From Neptuniibacter sp. (GTDB lineage: Bacteria; Pseudomonadota; Gammaproteobacteria; Pseudomonadales; Balneatricaceae): a stretch of 9,730 nt of DNA. The notes under the pieces were generated by a model. That model had not been told where the DNA came from and did not search any database. It worked only from the letters and a program-made list of their open reading frames with translations. This document shows positions 1-6,793 of the stretch, piece after piece. Numbering within the stretch: the stretch's first letter is position 1; each line of letters opens with the position of its first letter. A program made the translations under genes and the position numbers. The stretch spans positions 1 through 9,730 of the forward strand of contig JASBRM010000187.1 of NCBI GenBank assembly GCA_030149405.1, read 5' to 3'.

Positions 1-586
1 AAGGGATAAGCGCTTAACCGGTAAAGATGAGGTTATAGTGCAAACTGCGTGTGGGCGCGCTGTACTGAAAATCCATGAAGATAAGCGTGTTCGTGTGGAT
101 ATGGGTGAACCGATCCTCACGCCTGAAAAGATCCCGTTTAAAGCTGAAGTGCAGGCAGCGACTTATTCAGTTCAGGCTGAACTGAATGGCGAAGAACTAC
201 AGTTGGAGATCAGTGCGGTTTCTATGGGTAACCCGCATGGGGTGCTTTTAGTGGATAGCACTGAGGATGCACCAGTGGATTCATTGGGAGCAGTGCTGGA
301 ATCCCATTCTATCTTCCCGGCTAAGGCCAATATTGGTTTTATGCAGGTGCTGTCGAGAAATGAAGTGAACCTGCGAGTATTTGAACGTGGCGTTGGCGAA
401 ACGCTGGCCTGTGGTACGGGCGCGTGTGCGGCTGTGGTAGCAGGAAAACTCCGCGGCAAACTTGATATGCCTGTAACCGTTCACCTTCCGGGTGGTGATC
501 TGGAAATCGAGTGGCAGGGGAATGGCCATCCAGTGATTATGACCGGGCCGGCAACAACCGTTTATGAAGGACAGATTTTTGTATGA
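1..586 (+). CDS. dapF: Diaminopimelate epimerase, 5'-truncated by window edge
   Basis: This cytoplasmic enzyme converts LL-diaminopimelate to meso-diaminopimelate, for lysine and for peptidoglycan cross-links. The reading frame is already open at base 2 (RDKRLTGKDEV...), so the gene begins upstream. The GTG at 38 is an internal valine, not a start. Roughly the C-terminal two thirds is present. It shows MGNPH (from 224), the ANIGFMQV segment and GETLACGTGACAA, whose first cysteine (codon 410-412) is the second of the family's two catalytic cysteines. The first catalytic cysteine lies upstream of the window. The PGGDLEIEW and MTGPATTVYEG ending is typical of DapF. The stop overlaps the next start as ATGA, suggesting translational coupling with the DUF484 gene. 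Family assignment is secure. Confidence 0.97.
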   Translation, partial: RDKRLTGKDEVIVQTACGRAVLKIHEDKRVRVDMGEPILTPEKIPFKAEVQAATYSVQAELNGEELQLEISAVSMGNPHGVLLVDSTEDAPVDSLGAVLESHSIFPAKANIGFMQVLSRNEVNLRVFERGVGETLACGTGACAAVVAGKLRGKLDMPVTVHLPGGDLEIEWQGNGHPVIMTGPATTVYEGQIFV

Positions 587-1260
587 CCGAGTTAAACCTG
601 ACTGACGCTGATGTATCTGAGTTTTTGCTTCAGAACCCTGATTTCTTTTCGCGTAACAGTAAGCTGCTTGAGAAACTCAATGTGCCTCATGAAACGGGAA
701 AGGCTGTTTCACTGATTGAGCGCCAGACATTGGTTTTGAGAGAAAAAAATCAGAACCTGACGACTCACCTGTCCGATCTGATTGATATTGCTCGTCATAA
801 CGATGTTCAGTTCGAAAAAACCAAACGTATGGTTTTGACTCTGCTTGAATCTGAAACGCTTGATGATATCGCAGTGGCGATTGATGAGAGCCTGTGTGAA
901 GATTTTCAGAGTGATAAAACAGCACTGATCCTGTTTACTGAGAAAGAGCTGGATGTAAATAATCTGAGCCTTATGAGTAAAGATGATGCGGCGGGAGTGG
1001 CGAATCTAGTGGCTTCCAATTTACCAAGTTGCGGTCAGCTGACAGCCACAGAAAATGAATTTATCTTTAAAGAAGATGCGATCAAGGTTCAGTCCTGTGC
1101 AGTTGTGCCACTGGTTCAGGGGGAAACTCTTGGGCTGTTGGCAATAGGCAGTTTTGATCCTAACTACTTCAGCAGCAGTCAGGGCACGGTATTACTGAGC
1201 TATGTTGGTGAGGTGTTAAGTCGGGTCGCAAGCCGGATTCTTCACCAGCAGGAACATTAA
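583..1260 (+). CDS. DUF484 family protein (GAF-like)
   Basis: A 225-residue cytoplasmic protein of the DUF484 family, with no established biochemical role. The N-terminal part has the family look: DVSEFLLQNPDFF (about 10-22), then LLEKLNVPH. Residues about 40-80 are charged and heptad-like (SLIERQTLVLREKNQNL), probably a short coiled coil. The rest resembles a GAF-type sensory fold, ending in CAVVPLVQGETLGLLAIGS and GTVLLSYVGEVLSRVASRI. No enzymatic motif or membrane segment is visible. It starts within the dapF stop codon (ATGA) and lies 20 bases before the xerC GTG. In Pseudomonas the same family also sits between dapF and xerC, so a link to XerC or to wall growth is conceivable, but that is inference from gene order only. 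Confidence 0.9.
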   Translation: MTELNLTDADVSEFLLQNPDFFSRNSKLLEKLNVPHETGKAVSLIERQTLVLREKNQNLTTHLSDLIDIARHNDVQFEKTKRMVLTLLESETLDDIAVAIDESLCEDFQSDKTALILFTEKELDVNNLSLMSKDDAAGVANLVASNLPSCGQLTATENEFIFKEDAIKVQSCAVVPLVQGETLGLLAIGSFDPNYFSSSQGTVLLSYVGEVLSRVASRILHQQEH

Positions 1261-1270
1261 TCAAATAATT

Positions 1271-1280
1271 GGAGGGAGGA
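1271..1280 (+). promoter_or_regulatory. Strong ribosome binding site deciding the xerC start
   Basis: The purine run GGAGGGAGGA directly precedes GTG at 1281. Its first GGAGG (1271-1275) leaves a 5-base spacer to that GTG, which is a good Shine-Dalgarno arrangement. An in-frame TTG at 1269 would place the Shine-Dalgarno inside the coding region and adds residues (MEGG) that have no counterpart in XerC proteins. GTG 1281 is therefore the preferred start. Confidence 0.75.
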
Positions 1281-2180
1281 GTGAAAGAGTCTCTGCTTGA
1301 GCAGTTTCTTCACTATCTGGCTACAGAACGCCAGCTCTCTCCCCATACCCTTGATAACTACAGCCGCGATCTGGAAAAAGCTTATCTTTTCACTGAAGAA
1401 CAGGGTCTTAAATCCTGGCAGACAGTAGAAGCAAAACATATCCGGCAGTTTGTCGCGCAACTCCATCGTAAGGGGCTTTCTGGCTCCAGTATTCAACGCA
1501 CCCTTTCCGCGGTTAGAAGCTTTTTTCGTTATCTGTGCCGGGAACAGGTTCTGGAGAATAATCCTGCAGATGCGATTCAGGCACCTAAGGCGCCAAGAAA
1601 ACTCCCCGATACACTTGATACGGATCAAATGGGGCAACTGCTAGAGGTCCCTGTTACCGATGCTGTATCTGCCCGTGATGCGGCTATGATGGAGCTCGTT
1701 TATTCCTCTGGTCTGCGTGTTTCGGAGCTTACAGGTTTAAACCTGCATGATCTGGATCTCGCCGATCATAGCCTCCGGGTTACGGGTAAAGGCAATAAAA
1801 CACGGATATTACCAATCGGAAGAAAGGCTCTATCTGCAATTGATATCTGGTTGGATTATCGTCACGACATAGCGTCTTATGATGAACAAGCCTTATTTGT
1901 AAGTAAGCGTGGAACCCGAATTACTGTCCGTAGTGCTCAGCAACGAATGGATCACTGGGGCAAAGTTTTGGGGGTGCAAGGCAAGGTGCATCCGCACCGG
2001 TTACGCCATAGCTTTGCCAGTCACATGCTTGAATCCAGTGGAGATCTAAGAGCAGTTCAGGAACTACTGGGACATGAAGATATTTCCACAACCCAGATAT
2101 ACACACATCTCGACTTTCAACATCTGATGCAGGTGTATGAAGGCGCTCATCCACGAGCACACAGGAAATCCAAGAAATGA
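1281..2180 (+). CDS. xerC: Site-specific tyrosine recombinase XerC
   Basis: XerC works with XerD at the dif site near FtsK and the division septum to resolve chromosome dimers. With the GTG start the protein has 299 residues, close to E. coli XerC (298). The N-terminal SAM-like core-binding domain spans about 1-95 (FLHYLATERQLSPHTLDNY, then LSAVRSFFRYL). The catalytic domain carries the full tyrosine-recombinase set: R146 (SSGLRVSE), K170 (TGKGNKTR), H239 and R242 (HPHRLRHSFASH), H265 (ELLGHE) and nucleophile Y274 (TTQIYTHLDF). The ending AHPRAH is the usual XerC tail. Chromosomal context with dapF, DUF484 and a HAD gene argues for the housekeeping recombinase rather than a phage or integron integrase. 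It overlaps the next gene by four bases (ATGA). Confidence 0.97.
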   Translation: MKESLLEQFLHYLATERQLSPHTLDNYSRDLEKAYLFTEEQGLKSWQTVEAKHIRQFVAQLHRKGLSGSSIQRTLSAVRSFFRYLCREQVLENNPADAIQAPKAPRKLPDTLDTDQMGQLLEVPVTDAVSARDAAMMELVYSSGLRVSELTGLNLHDLDLADHSLRVTGKGNKTRILPIGRKALSAIDIWLDYRHDIASYDEQALFVSKRGTRITVRSAQQRMDHWGKVLGVQGKVHPHRLRHSFASHMLESSGDLRAVQELLGHEDISTTQIYTHLDFQHLMQVYEGAHPRAHRKSKK

Positions 2181-2896
2181 TTCGCTGTATAACTTTTGAC
2201 CTTGATGACACGCTCTGGGCAGTCGATCCAGTGATCAACTTTGCAAACAAAAGCATGTTTGATTGGTTGGAGCAGTTTGCTCCCGAGTTTACTCGTTGTT
2301 ATCAACTGCAGGATTTGGTGCATTTACGTAAAAAGGTTCTGGATGAGCAACCAGACATTGCTTACAGCGTCACCCTAATCCGAATGGCGCAACTGAAGTA
2401 TGGAATGCAGCAAGCGGGATATTCAGATGCAATAGCTGATGATTTGAGTGAACAGGCATTTGAAGTCTTTCTCCATGCGCGACAGCAGGTAGAGTTTTTT
2501 GAACATGCCAGAGAGATGCTAAGTGAACTTAAACAGCAAGGTTATAGGCTCGGGGCATTAACTAATGGGAATGCCGATATTCATCGGGTAGGGCTGGCAG
2601 ATCTTATCGATTTTCAGTTTAAGGCCGACGATGTAGGGGAAATGAAGCCCCACCCAAAAATGTTTCAGGATATGCTGGAATTTTGTTCCCTAAGCCCGGA
2701 GCAGGTTATCCACATTGGTGACAATCCTCAGCACGATGTTGAAGGGGCAGCAGAAGCTGGCTTGTGGACCATTTGGGTTAACCTCAAGAATGAACCTTCT
2801 ATTTCTGCGGCAGATAAAGAGGTGAATTGCCTGAGTGAGATAGTTGCAATGGTTGAGCAACTTAGAGAGCAGGCATCTAAGAAAGTGGTGCTTTAG
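2177..2896 (+). CDS. HAD-superfamily phosphatase, YigB-like
   Basis: A 239-residue haloacid-dehalogenase hydrolase with all four motifs. Motif I is FDLDDT, with nucleophile D8 and general acid D10. Motif II is the LTNGN segment with T129. Motif III is K157 (GEMKPHP). Motif IV is GDNPQHD, with D182 and D187. The helical insert between motif I and residue about 110 is a C1-type cap. The closest family I recognise is E. coli YigB, which also lies directly after xerC and dephosphorylates the riboflavin-pathway intermediate 5-amino-6-(5-phosphoribitylamino)uracil and FMN. The same substrate here is inference, since HAD phosphatases are often promiscuous. ATG 2177 lies within the xerC stop (ATGA) without its own clear Shine-Dalgarno, which suggests coupled translation. 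It is probably the last gene of the dapF run. Confidence 0.9.
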   Translation: MIRCITFDLDDTLWAVDPVINFANKSMFDWLEQFAPEFTRCYQLQDLVHLRKKVLDEQPDIAYSVTLIRMAQLKYGMQQAGYSDAIADDLSEQAFEVFLHARQQVEFFEHAREMLSELKQQGYRLGALTNGNADIHRVGLADLIDFQFKADDVGEMKPHPKMFQDMLEFCSLSPEQVIHIGDNPQHDVEGAAEAGLWTIWVNLKNEPSISAADKEVNCLSEIVAMVEQLREQASKKVVL

Positions 2897-2903
2897 CCAC
2901 CTG

Positions 2904-2931
2904 AAACCATTATGGTTTTGTTGCTGTTTTT
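2904..2931 (+). terminator. Possible weak intrinsic terminator after the HAD gene
   Basis: Eight bases after the HAD stop, AAACC (2904-2908) pairs with GGTTT (2914-2918) across a 5-base loop. It is followed by the T-rich stretch TGTTGCTGTTTTTT. The stem is short and AT-rich, so termination would be inefficient. It fits the end of the dapF-xerC run before the large gap, but strength is uncertain. Confidence 0.4.
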
Positions 2932-2948
2932 TGAAGGTTTGATTAAAT

Positions 2949-2979
2949 CTTTCGTCTTTGGCTAAGTTTCCTATAAAAT
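2949..2979 (+). promoter_or_regulatory. Possible sigma70-type promoter upstream of the orphan membrane gene
   Basis: TATAAAAT at 2972-2979 is a good -10 element. At a 16-17 base spacing upstream lies only CTTTCG/TTTCGT (2949-2955), a poor -35. Transcription from here would begin near 2985 and leave an untranslated leader of about 170 bases before the ATG at 3153. The weak -35 could mean activator dependence or simply a chance AT-rich match. Confidence 0.33.
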
Positions 2980-3050
2980 TAGCGCCATACTGGTGCATCA
3001 GTTTCAACGAAATGCTGGAAAACCGGAGTTATAGAGGAAGGTATACGGAG

Positions 3051-3125
3051 ATGGATTCTTCAGATCTAAACGTATTAACCCAGCCACTATTTTGTATGGG
3101 AGAAGGTAGCGTTCTCTCAGTTTAA
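3051..3125 (+). other. Possible 24-codon leader ORF before the orphan membrane gene
   Basis: ATG 3051 opens a 24-residue reading frame (MDSSDLNVLTQPLF...EGSVLSV) ending in TAA at 3123-3125. A purine-rich AGAGGAAGG (3033-3041) lies 9 bases upstream and could act as ribosome binding site. An earlier in-frame ATG at 3012 would give 37 residues but has no Shine-Dalgarno. The frame is the same as that of the membrane gene starting at 3153, with only 27 bases between the stop and that ATG, and no other stop between them. It could be a leader peptide, a coupled small protein, a decayed 5' end of the membrane gene, or chance. I do not recognise the peptide. Confidence 0.25.
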
Positions 3126-3152
3126 TTTTTAAATCGGCTTTGGATATTTAAG

Positions 3153-3776
3153 ATGCAATCATTTGCGATGCTTATGGTGCGCTCTCTACTGTATTTGTTA
3201 TTTGTTGTAGGGGTCGTGCAAGTGTTTTCAATGGAAGGATACTCGCAACTCACACAGAGTGATTACAGTGAGCATTCAGCCACTGAGAAAATGCACGATG
3301 CTTTTGCTTTTCTGAGCAGCATGATTTTCGTAATTGCTGCGTGTTTGTCCAAGTCGCTCAGGCCCGCAGCCGTGATGGTCGCAACGCTCGTTGGAATGAT
3401 GTTAATCCGCGAGCTTGATGCTTTACTGGATGAAAACCTGTTTGATGGTGGCTGGCAGACCTTAGTGTGTATATTAATGGCAGGTACTACTGTATATCTG
3501 ATTAAGCAGCCATACCCGGTTAAGCCTTCATTGATCGAATTTTCGCATTTAGCCAGTGCCGGTATTTTTCTCAGTGGTTTCCTTGTCATTATGGCGTTCT
3601 CCCGTTTGATTGGTCGTGGTTCTTTCTGGGAAGCGGTGATGGGAGAAGGTTATATGCGAGTCGTGAAAAATATTGCTGAGGAAGGTACTGAATTGATGGG
3701 TTACACCTTGCTACTCATCTCTGCGGTTGAATTTCTTTGGTATGTGATCAGCCAGAGAAAAGCTGAAAAAGCATAG
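3153..3776 (+). CDS. Integral membrane protein of unknown function, six predicted helices
   Basis: I do not recognise this 207-residue protein. By eye there are six hydrophobic segments: about 10-27, 51-66, 71-86, 103-117, 132-153 and 181-199, with a basic C-terminus (QRKAEKA), so it should sit in the inner membrane. Acidic residues at helix edges stand out: RELDALLDENLFD (86-98) after the third helix and EEGTELMGY (176-184) entering the last. Conserved glutamates in such places can bind ligands or pair with basic residues, but no known catalytic or transport signature is visible. No convincing Shine-Dalgarno precedes ATG 3153; in-frame ATGs at 3168 and 3174 are alternatives with no better signal. 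It is separated from the HAD gene by 256 bases and followed by a strong terminator, so it is probably transcribed alone. It is coding beyond doubt by length and membrane pattern; function is open. Confidence 0.8.
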   Translation: MQSFAMLMVRSLLYLLFVVGVVQVFSMEGYSQLTQSDYSEHSATEKMHDAFAFLSSMIFVIAACLSKSLRPAAVMVATLVGMMLIRELDALLDENLFDGGWQTLVCILMAGTTVYLIKQPYPVKPSLIEFSHLASAGIFLSGFLVIMAFSRLIGRGSFWEAVMGEGYMRVVKNIAEEGTELMGYTLLLISAVEFLWYVISQRKAEKA

Positions 3777-3792
3777 AGCCTCTGTTGTCAGG

Positions 3793-3831
3793 CATAAAAA
3801 AACCGTGGCTGCTAAACACGGTTTTTTTATG
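3793..3831. terminator. Strong bidirectional intrinsic terminator between convergent units
   Basis: CATAAAAAAACCGTG (3793-3807) and CACGGTTTTTTTATG (3817-3831) form a perfect 15-base-pair inverted repeat with a 9-base loop. The outer part gives a T7 tract on the + strand and, by symmetry, a T7 tract on the - strand. It lies 17 bases after the membrane gene stop and 91 bases beyond the hemW stop, so it can end transcription from both sides. Confidence 0.93.
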
Positions 3832-3921
3832 TCTCAGGCGTGGGCTGACTCTAAACTCGTTTGGTATCGCAGTGTAAGGGTCTCGCTCAATTCTGGGCCG
3901 AAAGTATTTAATGGAAGCGAA

Positions 3922-5061
3922 TTACAGGAACAGTTCTAACAAGTCGTTAAGAAAAAGTCGGCCCTGTTTGGTGGGCTTAATTAAACTACTCTCTTCGCAT
4001 AGTAGCTTCATTGCTCGCGCTTTAGATAATTCGTTTTCTATTTGTTGAACGGGTAGCCCTGTCCGCACAGTGAGTAATCTACTTGGTACGCCTTCACTGA
4101 GGCGGAGTGCATTCAGCATAAATTCAAACCCCAATTCATTGGTTTTGATCTGCTCGCATCCTTGCAGGCGGGTTTCAGGATTCATATAGGTTTTTGGCTG
4201 TTTCTGTTTCCAACGGCGTAAAATCATATTGTCATCCAGTAGGGTTATCTTGCCATGAGCTCCGGCGCCAATGCCCAGATAATCGCCAAAGGTCCAGTAA
4301 TTCAGATTGTGCCTGGATCGTTTTAGTTCTGATTTCGCATAAGCTGATATTTCATATTGAGTAAATCCCGCTTCAGCAATTTTTGCCTGCCCTTGTTCCT
4401 GAATAGTCCACAGGGTCTCATCTATAGGAAGTGTTGGCGGCTTAGCATGAAATTCCGTATTCGGCTCTATGGTGAGTTGATACCAGGACAGATGATCGGG
4501 TTGCAGGATAATCGCCTGCTCAAGATCTGCTAAAGCATCTTCCAGACTTTGGTCAGGTAAACCATGCATCAGATCCAGATTCAGATTAGGGAAAATCTCT
4601 CGGGCAAGGCTTACGGCGTGTATCGCTTCATCTGCACTGTGAATTCTGCCCAGGTGTGACAAGTGCTTATCATTGAAGCTCTGTATCCCCAGGGAGAGGC
4701 GGTTTATACCGGCATCTTTGTAGCTGGAAAACTTTTCCTGCTCAAATGTTCCCGGATTGGCTTCAATAGTGATTTCAGCGTTGGATGCAATAGGGATCAG
4801 TTGGTTAATTTGATCCAGTAGATGTTTGTAGCTATCACCTGAAAAAAGGCTTGGAGTGCCGCCGCCGATAAAGATGCTCTCGATCCTTCGCTCTTGAGCG
4901 TAATGGAGTTCTGATTTCAGATCTTCAATAAGTGTCTTAACATAGCGCTGTTCGGGAATTTCATCACGAACGGCATGTGAGTTGAAATCACAATATGGGC
5001 ACTTACGTACACACCAGGGAATATGAACGTATAAAGACAGTGGTGGAAGTTGCAACGACAT
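3922..5061 (-). CDS. hemW: Haem chaperone HemW (radical SAM, HemN-like)
   Basis: A 379-residue radical-SAM protein that binds haem and is thought to deliver it to membrane haem proteins; it is often mislabelled coproporphyrinogen dehydrogenase. The 4Fe-4S motif C17-x3-C21-x2-C24 (WCVRKCPYCDF) is followed by DF, lacking the extra cysteine of true HemN. GGGTPS (66-71) is the SAM-contacting loop. HNLNYW (251-256), followed by GDYLGIGAGAHG, is the HemW-specific HNxxYW signature. A HemW-type C-terminal domain runs from about 300 to the end. Length matches the family. ATG 5061 comes two bases after the rdgB stop with no good Shine-Dalgarno, so translation is probably coupled to rdgB. The same rdgB-hemW pair occurs in E. 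coli and Pseudomonas. Transcription would end at the terminator 3793-3831. Confidence 0.95.
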   Translation of the reverse strand: MSLQLPPLSLYVHIPWCVRKCPYCDFNSHAVRDEIPEQRYVKTLIEDLKSELHYAQERRIESIFIGGGTPSLFSGDSYKHLLDQINQLIPIASNAEITIEANPGTFEQEKFSSYKDAGINRLSLGIQSFNDKHLSHLGRIHSADEAIHAVSLAREIFPNLNLDLMHGLPDQSLEDALADLEQAIILQPDHLSWYQLTIEPNTEFHAKPPTLPIDETLWTIQEQGQAKIAEAGFTQYEISAYAKSELKRSRHNLNYWTFGDYLGIGAGAHGKITLLDDNMILRRWKQKQPKTYMNPETRLQGCEQIKTNELGFEFMLNALRLSEGVPSRLLTVRTGLPVQQIENELSKARAMKLLCEESSLIKPTKQGRLFLNDLLELFL

Positions 5062-5063
5062 GG

Positions 5064-5666
5064 CTATTTTAAATAAGGCTTTATGCTTTCTTTAAGCAGA
5101 GCTACGGCCTGGCCACGATGACTGATTTTGTTTTTCTCATCAGAAGGCAATTGCGCTGACGTTTTTTTCAGTTCGGGGATAAAGAACAATGGGTCATAAC
5201 CAAATCCGTTTTCACCGGAGAGTTGTTCTAGAATCACACCTTCCCAGCTCCCCTGGCAGATCAGTGGTGTGGGATCATTGGCGTGACGCATAAATGCCAA
5301 TACACAGCGGAATCTTGCTGTGCGTTTAACTGCGGGAACGCCTTGAAGTTTTTCCAGTAACAAATGGTTGTTTTTCTCATCCGTTGCATCAGCACCGGAA
5401 AAGCGAGCGGAATAGATGCCAGGAGCGCCTTGCAAGGCATCTACCTCAAGTCCTGAGTCATCAGCAAGCGCTGGTAAGCCAGTAGCTTGTGCAGCATGGC
5501 GAGCTTTAAGAATTGCGTTCTCGACAAAGCTCAGGCCGGTTTCTTCAGCATCAGAAACGTTGTATTCCGATTGTGGGATAACTTCGACATTTAGATCCCC
5601 CAGAACCTGGCTAAATTCCCTTAGCTTGCCTTTGTTGCCGCTTGCCAGAACAATTTTACTGATCAT
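5064..5666 (-). CDS. rdgB: dITP/XTP pyrophosphatase (RdgB/HAM1 family)
   Basis: This 200-residue cytoplasmic enzyme hydrolyses ITP, dITP and XTP to the monophosphates, keeping deaminated purines out of DNA and RNA. All family motifs are present: SGNKGK (9-14) for triphosphate binding, ADDSGL (68-73) with catalytic and metal-binding aspartates, GIYSARFSG (83-91), GFGYDP (154-159) and SHRGQA (182-187), which recognises the purine base. The ATG at 5664-5666 has a modest upstream GGCGGA. It is the first gene after the terminator at 5695-5727. It therefore needs either its own promoter in or before that hairpin region, or read-through from the met genes. I see no clear promoter there. hemW follows 2 bases downstream. 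Confidence 0.96.
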   Translation of the reverse strand: MISKIVLASGNKGKLREFSQVLGDLNVEVIPQSEYNVSDAEETGLSFVENAILKARHAAQATGLPALADDSGLEVDALQGAPGIYSARFSGADATDEKNNHLLLEKLQGVPAVKRTARFRCVLAFMRHANDPTPLICQGSWEGVILEQLSGENGFGYDPLFFIPELKKTSAQLPSDEKNKISHRGQAVALLKESIKPYLK

Positions 5667-5694
5667 TAGTTTTTCCGCCCGAATAAAATGCCAA

Positions 5695-5727
5695 TAAAAA
5701 AGGTGCGCTCATGTCGCACCTTTTTTA
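5695..5727. terminator. Strong intrinsic terminator after the metX-metW-DUF4426 genes
   Basis: TAAAAAAGGTGCG (5695-5707) and CGCACCTTTTTTA (5715-5727) form a perfect 13-base-pair hairpin with a 7-base loop. Read on the - strand it ends in a T6 tract, 14 bases after the DUF4426 stop, and should separate the met genes from rdgB-hemW. It is symmetric enough to work on the + strand as well, where it would stop antisense transcription. Confidence 0.92.
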
Positions 5728-5740
5728 AAAGTGTGTTGCC

Positions 5741-6190
5741 TTACTCTTCGTAAAATTTCTGCTCGAAATTAACAGTATAAGCAGGTTGGTTTGGATTAGG
5801 TTGTACCTTCAGTGAAAGACGAATAACCTGTTGGTCACTGAAACCAAACTGACCTAAATAGTAGATTGCATTACCTTCATCGACTTTTTTGAAGGTCATG
5901 TTCTGAGTTTGCTGAATCAGGTTGGTTGCAGTTCCTGAAACCAAAGCGGTAACAGGCGTTTTCGTCGTGCCATCCACTTTCAGTACTGATACATTGACCA
6001 ATGCTTTACGTTTACTTCGTTGCAAACCGAGTGTCTGGGCGACATCCGGTTGTACAAAAGTGCTGTTAAATGCGTTGTAGTGTATTTCGTAATTGCCGTG
6101 CGCCACATATTGTTCTGCAAGCAAAGGCTGGCTGATCAGGGCTAAAGCTGAGATCAGCATCACCTTGGTTATTCTTGATAGATGATTCAT
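5741..6190 (-). CDS. Secreted DUF4426 family protein
   Basis: A 149-residue protein with a clear Sec signal peptide: basic start (MNHLSRITK), hydrophobic core MLISALALISQ, and probable cleavage after LLA at residue 25, leaving a mature form of about 124 residues in the periplasm. There is no lipobox cysteine; the mature part has no cysteine at all. It looks like a single beta-rich domain (YEIHYNAFNSTFVQPDVAQ, NAIYYLGQFGFSD, VNFEQKFYEE), matching DUF4426, whose function is unknown. A good Shine-Dalgarno GAGGCAG precedes ATG 6190. It follows metW after 12 bases and is closed by the terminator at 5695-5727, so it is the last gene of the met unit. The same family follows metW in Pseudomonas (PA0388, recalled). 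Why an exported protein accompanies methionine genes is unclear. Confidence 0.9.
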   Translation of the reverse strand: MNHLSRITKVMLISALALISQPLLAEQYVAHGNYEIHYNAFNSTFVQPDVAQTLGLQRSKRKALVNVSVLKVDGTTKTPVTALVSGTATNLIQQTQNMTFKKVDEGNAIYYLGQFGFSDQQVIRLSLKVQPNPNQPAYTVNFEQKFYEE

Positions 6191-6202
6191 GATCTGCCTC
6201 GT

Positions 6203-6793
6203 TTATTTTGTAATCCGGTAGATGGCAATTTCACCCAGCATATTTGGCCATAGATGAATCCACCACCGGTGTTGATGCTCATTATCTACAACCGTCCGTT
6301 CTTTGATGTAGATATTCTTTTCTATACAAAGGCGTTCAAAGTCCTTAAATGTACAGAAATGGGTGTTTGGAGTGTTATACCAAGTATAGGGCAGGAACTT
6401 GGAAACCGGCATTTTCCCTCGAAAGGCCAAATAGCCACGTGCACGCCAGTGACCAAAATTCGGGAAGGTGACGATGCATTCTTTCCCTATACGGAGCATT
6501 TCCTCAACGATCTCATCAGGACGCATCATAATCTGGATTGCCTGAGTCATGACCACGGTATCAAAGGTGTTGTCTTTGATAGAAGCGAGGCCCTCTTCAA
6601 TATCTTTCTCTATAACATTCACGCCTTTGCTGATGCACTGAGTGATGTTGTCGTGCCCTATTTCAAGACCGTAACCCGTTGCGTTTTTTACCGTATGCAA
6701 ATGGTGAAGTAGCTCACCATCGCCACAACAAAGGTCAAGAACGCGGGTACCAGGTTCGACCCAGTCTTTAATGAGATCAAGATCAGCGCGCAT
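6203..6793 (-). CDS. metW: Methionine biosynthesis protein MetW (SAM-methyltransferase fold)
   Basis: A 196-residue cytoplasmic protein with a class I methyltransferase fold that partners MetX; in Pseudomonas putida metW is required for methionine synthesis from homoserine. The SAM-binding motif I is VLDLCCGDGELL (18-29), followed by YGLEI (41-45) and a strand with DTVVMTQAIQ (78-87). The family-specific segments PNFGHWRARGYLAFRGKMPV (111-130) and LPYTWYNTPNTHFCT (134-148) are intact, as is the LWPNMLGEIAIYR end. Motif I has Cys22 where most relatives I recall have glycine (LGCGDG); its importance is unknown. Length is normal. The ATG overlaps the metX stop by one base (TGATG), which predicts tight translational coupling and balanced production of the two proteins. 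Confidence 0.95.
   Translation of the reverse strand: MRADLDLIKDWVEPGTRVLDLCCGDGELLHHLHTVKNATGYGLEIGHDNITQCISKGVNVIEKDIEEGLASIKDNTFDTVVMTQAIQIMMRPDEIVEEMLRIGKECIVTFPNFGHWRARGYLAFRGKMPVSKFLPYTWYNTPNTHFCTFKDFERLCIEKNIYIKERTVVDNEHQHRWWIHLWPNMLGEIAIYRITK

Noticed and set aside
38..586. dapF beginning at GTG 38 as a short complete gene.
   Set aside because: The frame stays open to the window edge with DapF-like residues before this codon, and the first catalytic cysteine region would be missing.
1281..2180. Tyrosine recombinase as a sign of an integrated mobile element.
   Set aside because: Sequence and neighbours (dapF, DUF484, HAD) match chromosomal XerC. No attachment-site repeats or phage genes are nearby.
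3832..3921. Possible small gene or RNA between the terminator and the hemW stop.
   Set aside because: Only 90 bases, with no start plus Shine-Dalgarno, no stable hairpin and no conserved motif that I can see.
3922..5061. Oxygen-independent coproporphyrinogen III dehydrogenase (HemN).
   Set aside because: The fourth cysteine of the HemN motif is absent and the HNxxYW signature of HemW is present.
6254..6712. Long open frame on the + strand opposite metW.
   Set aside because: It is fully antisense to a well-conserved metW and its translation shows no recognisable domain. The same applies to + strand frames opposite metX (7261-7713 and 7689-8003).
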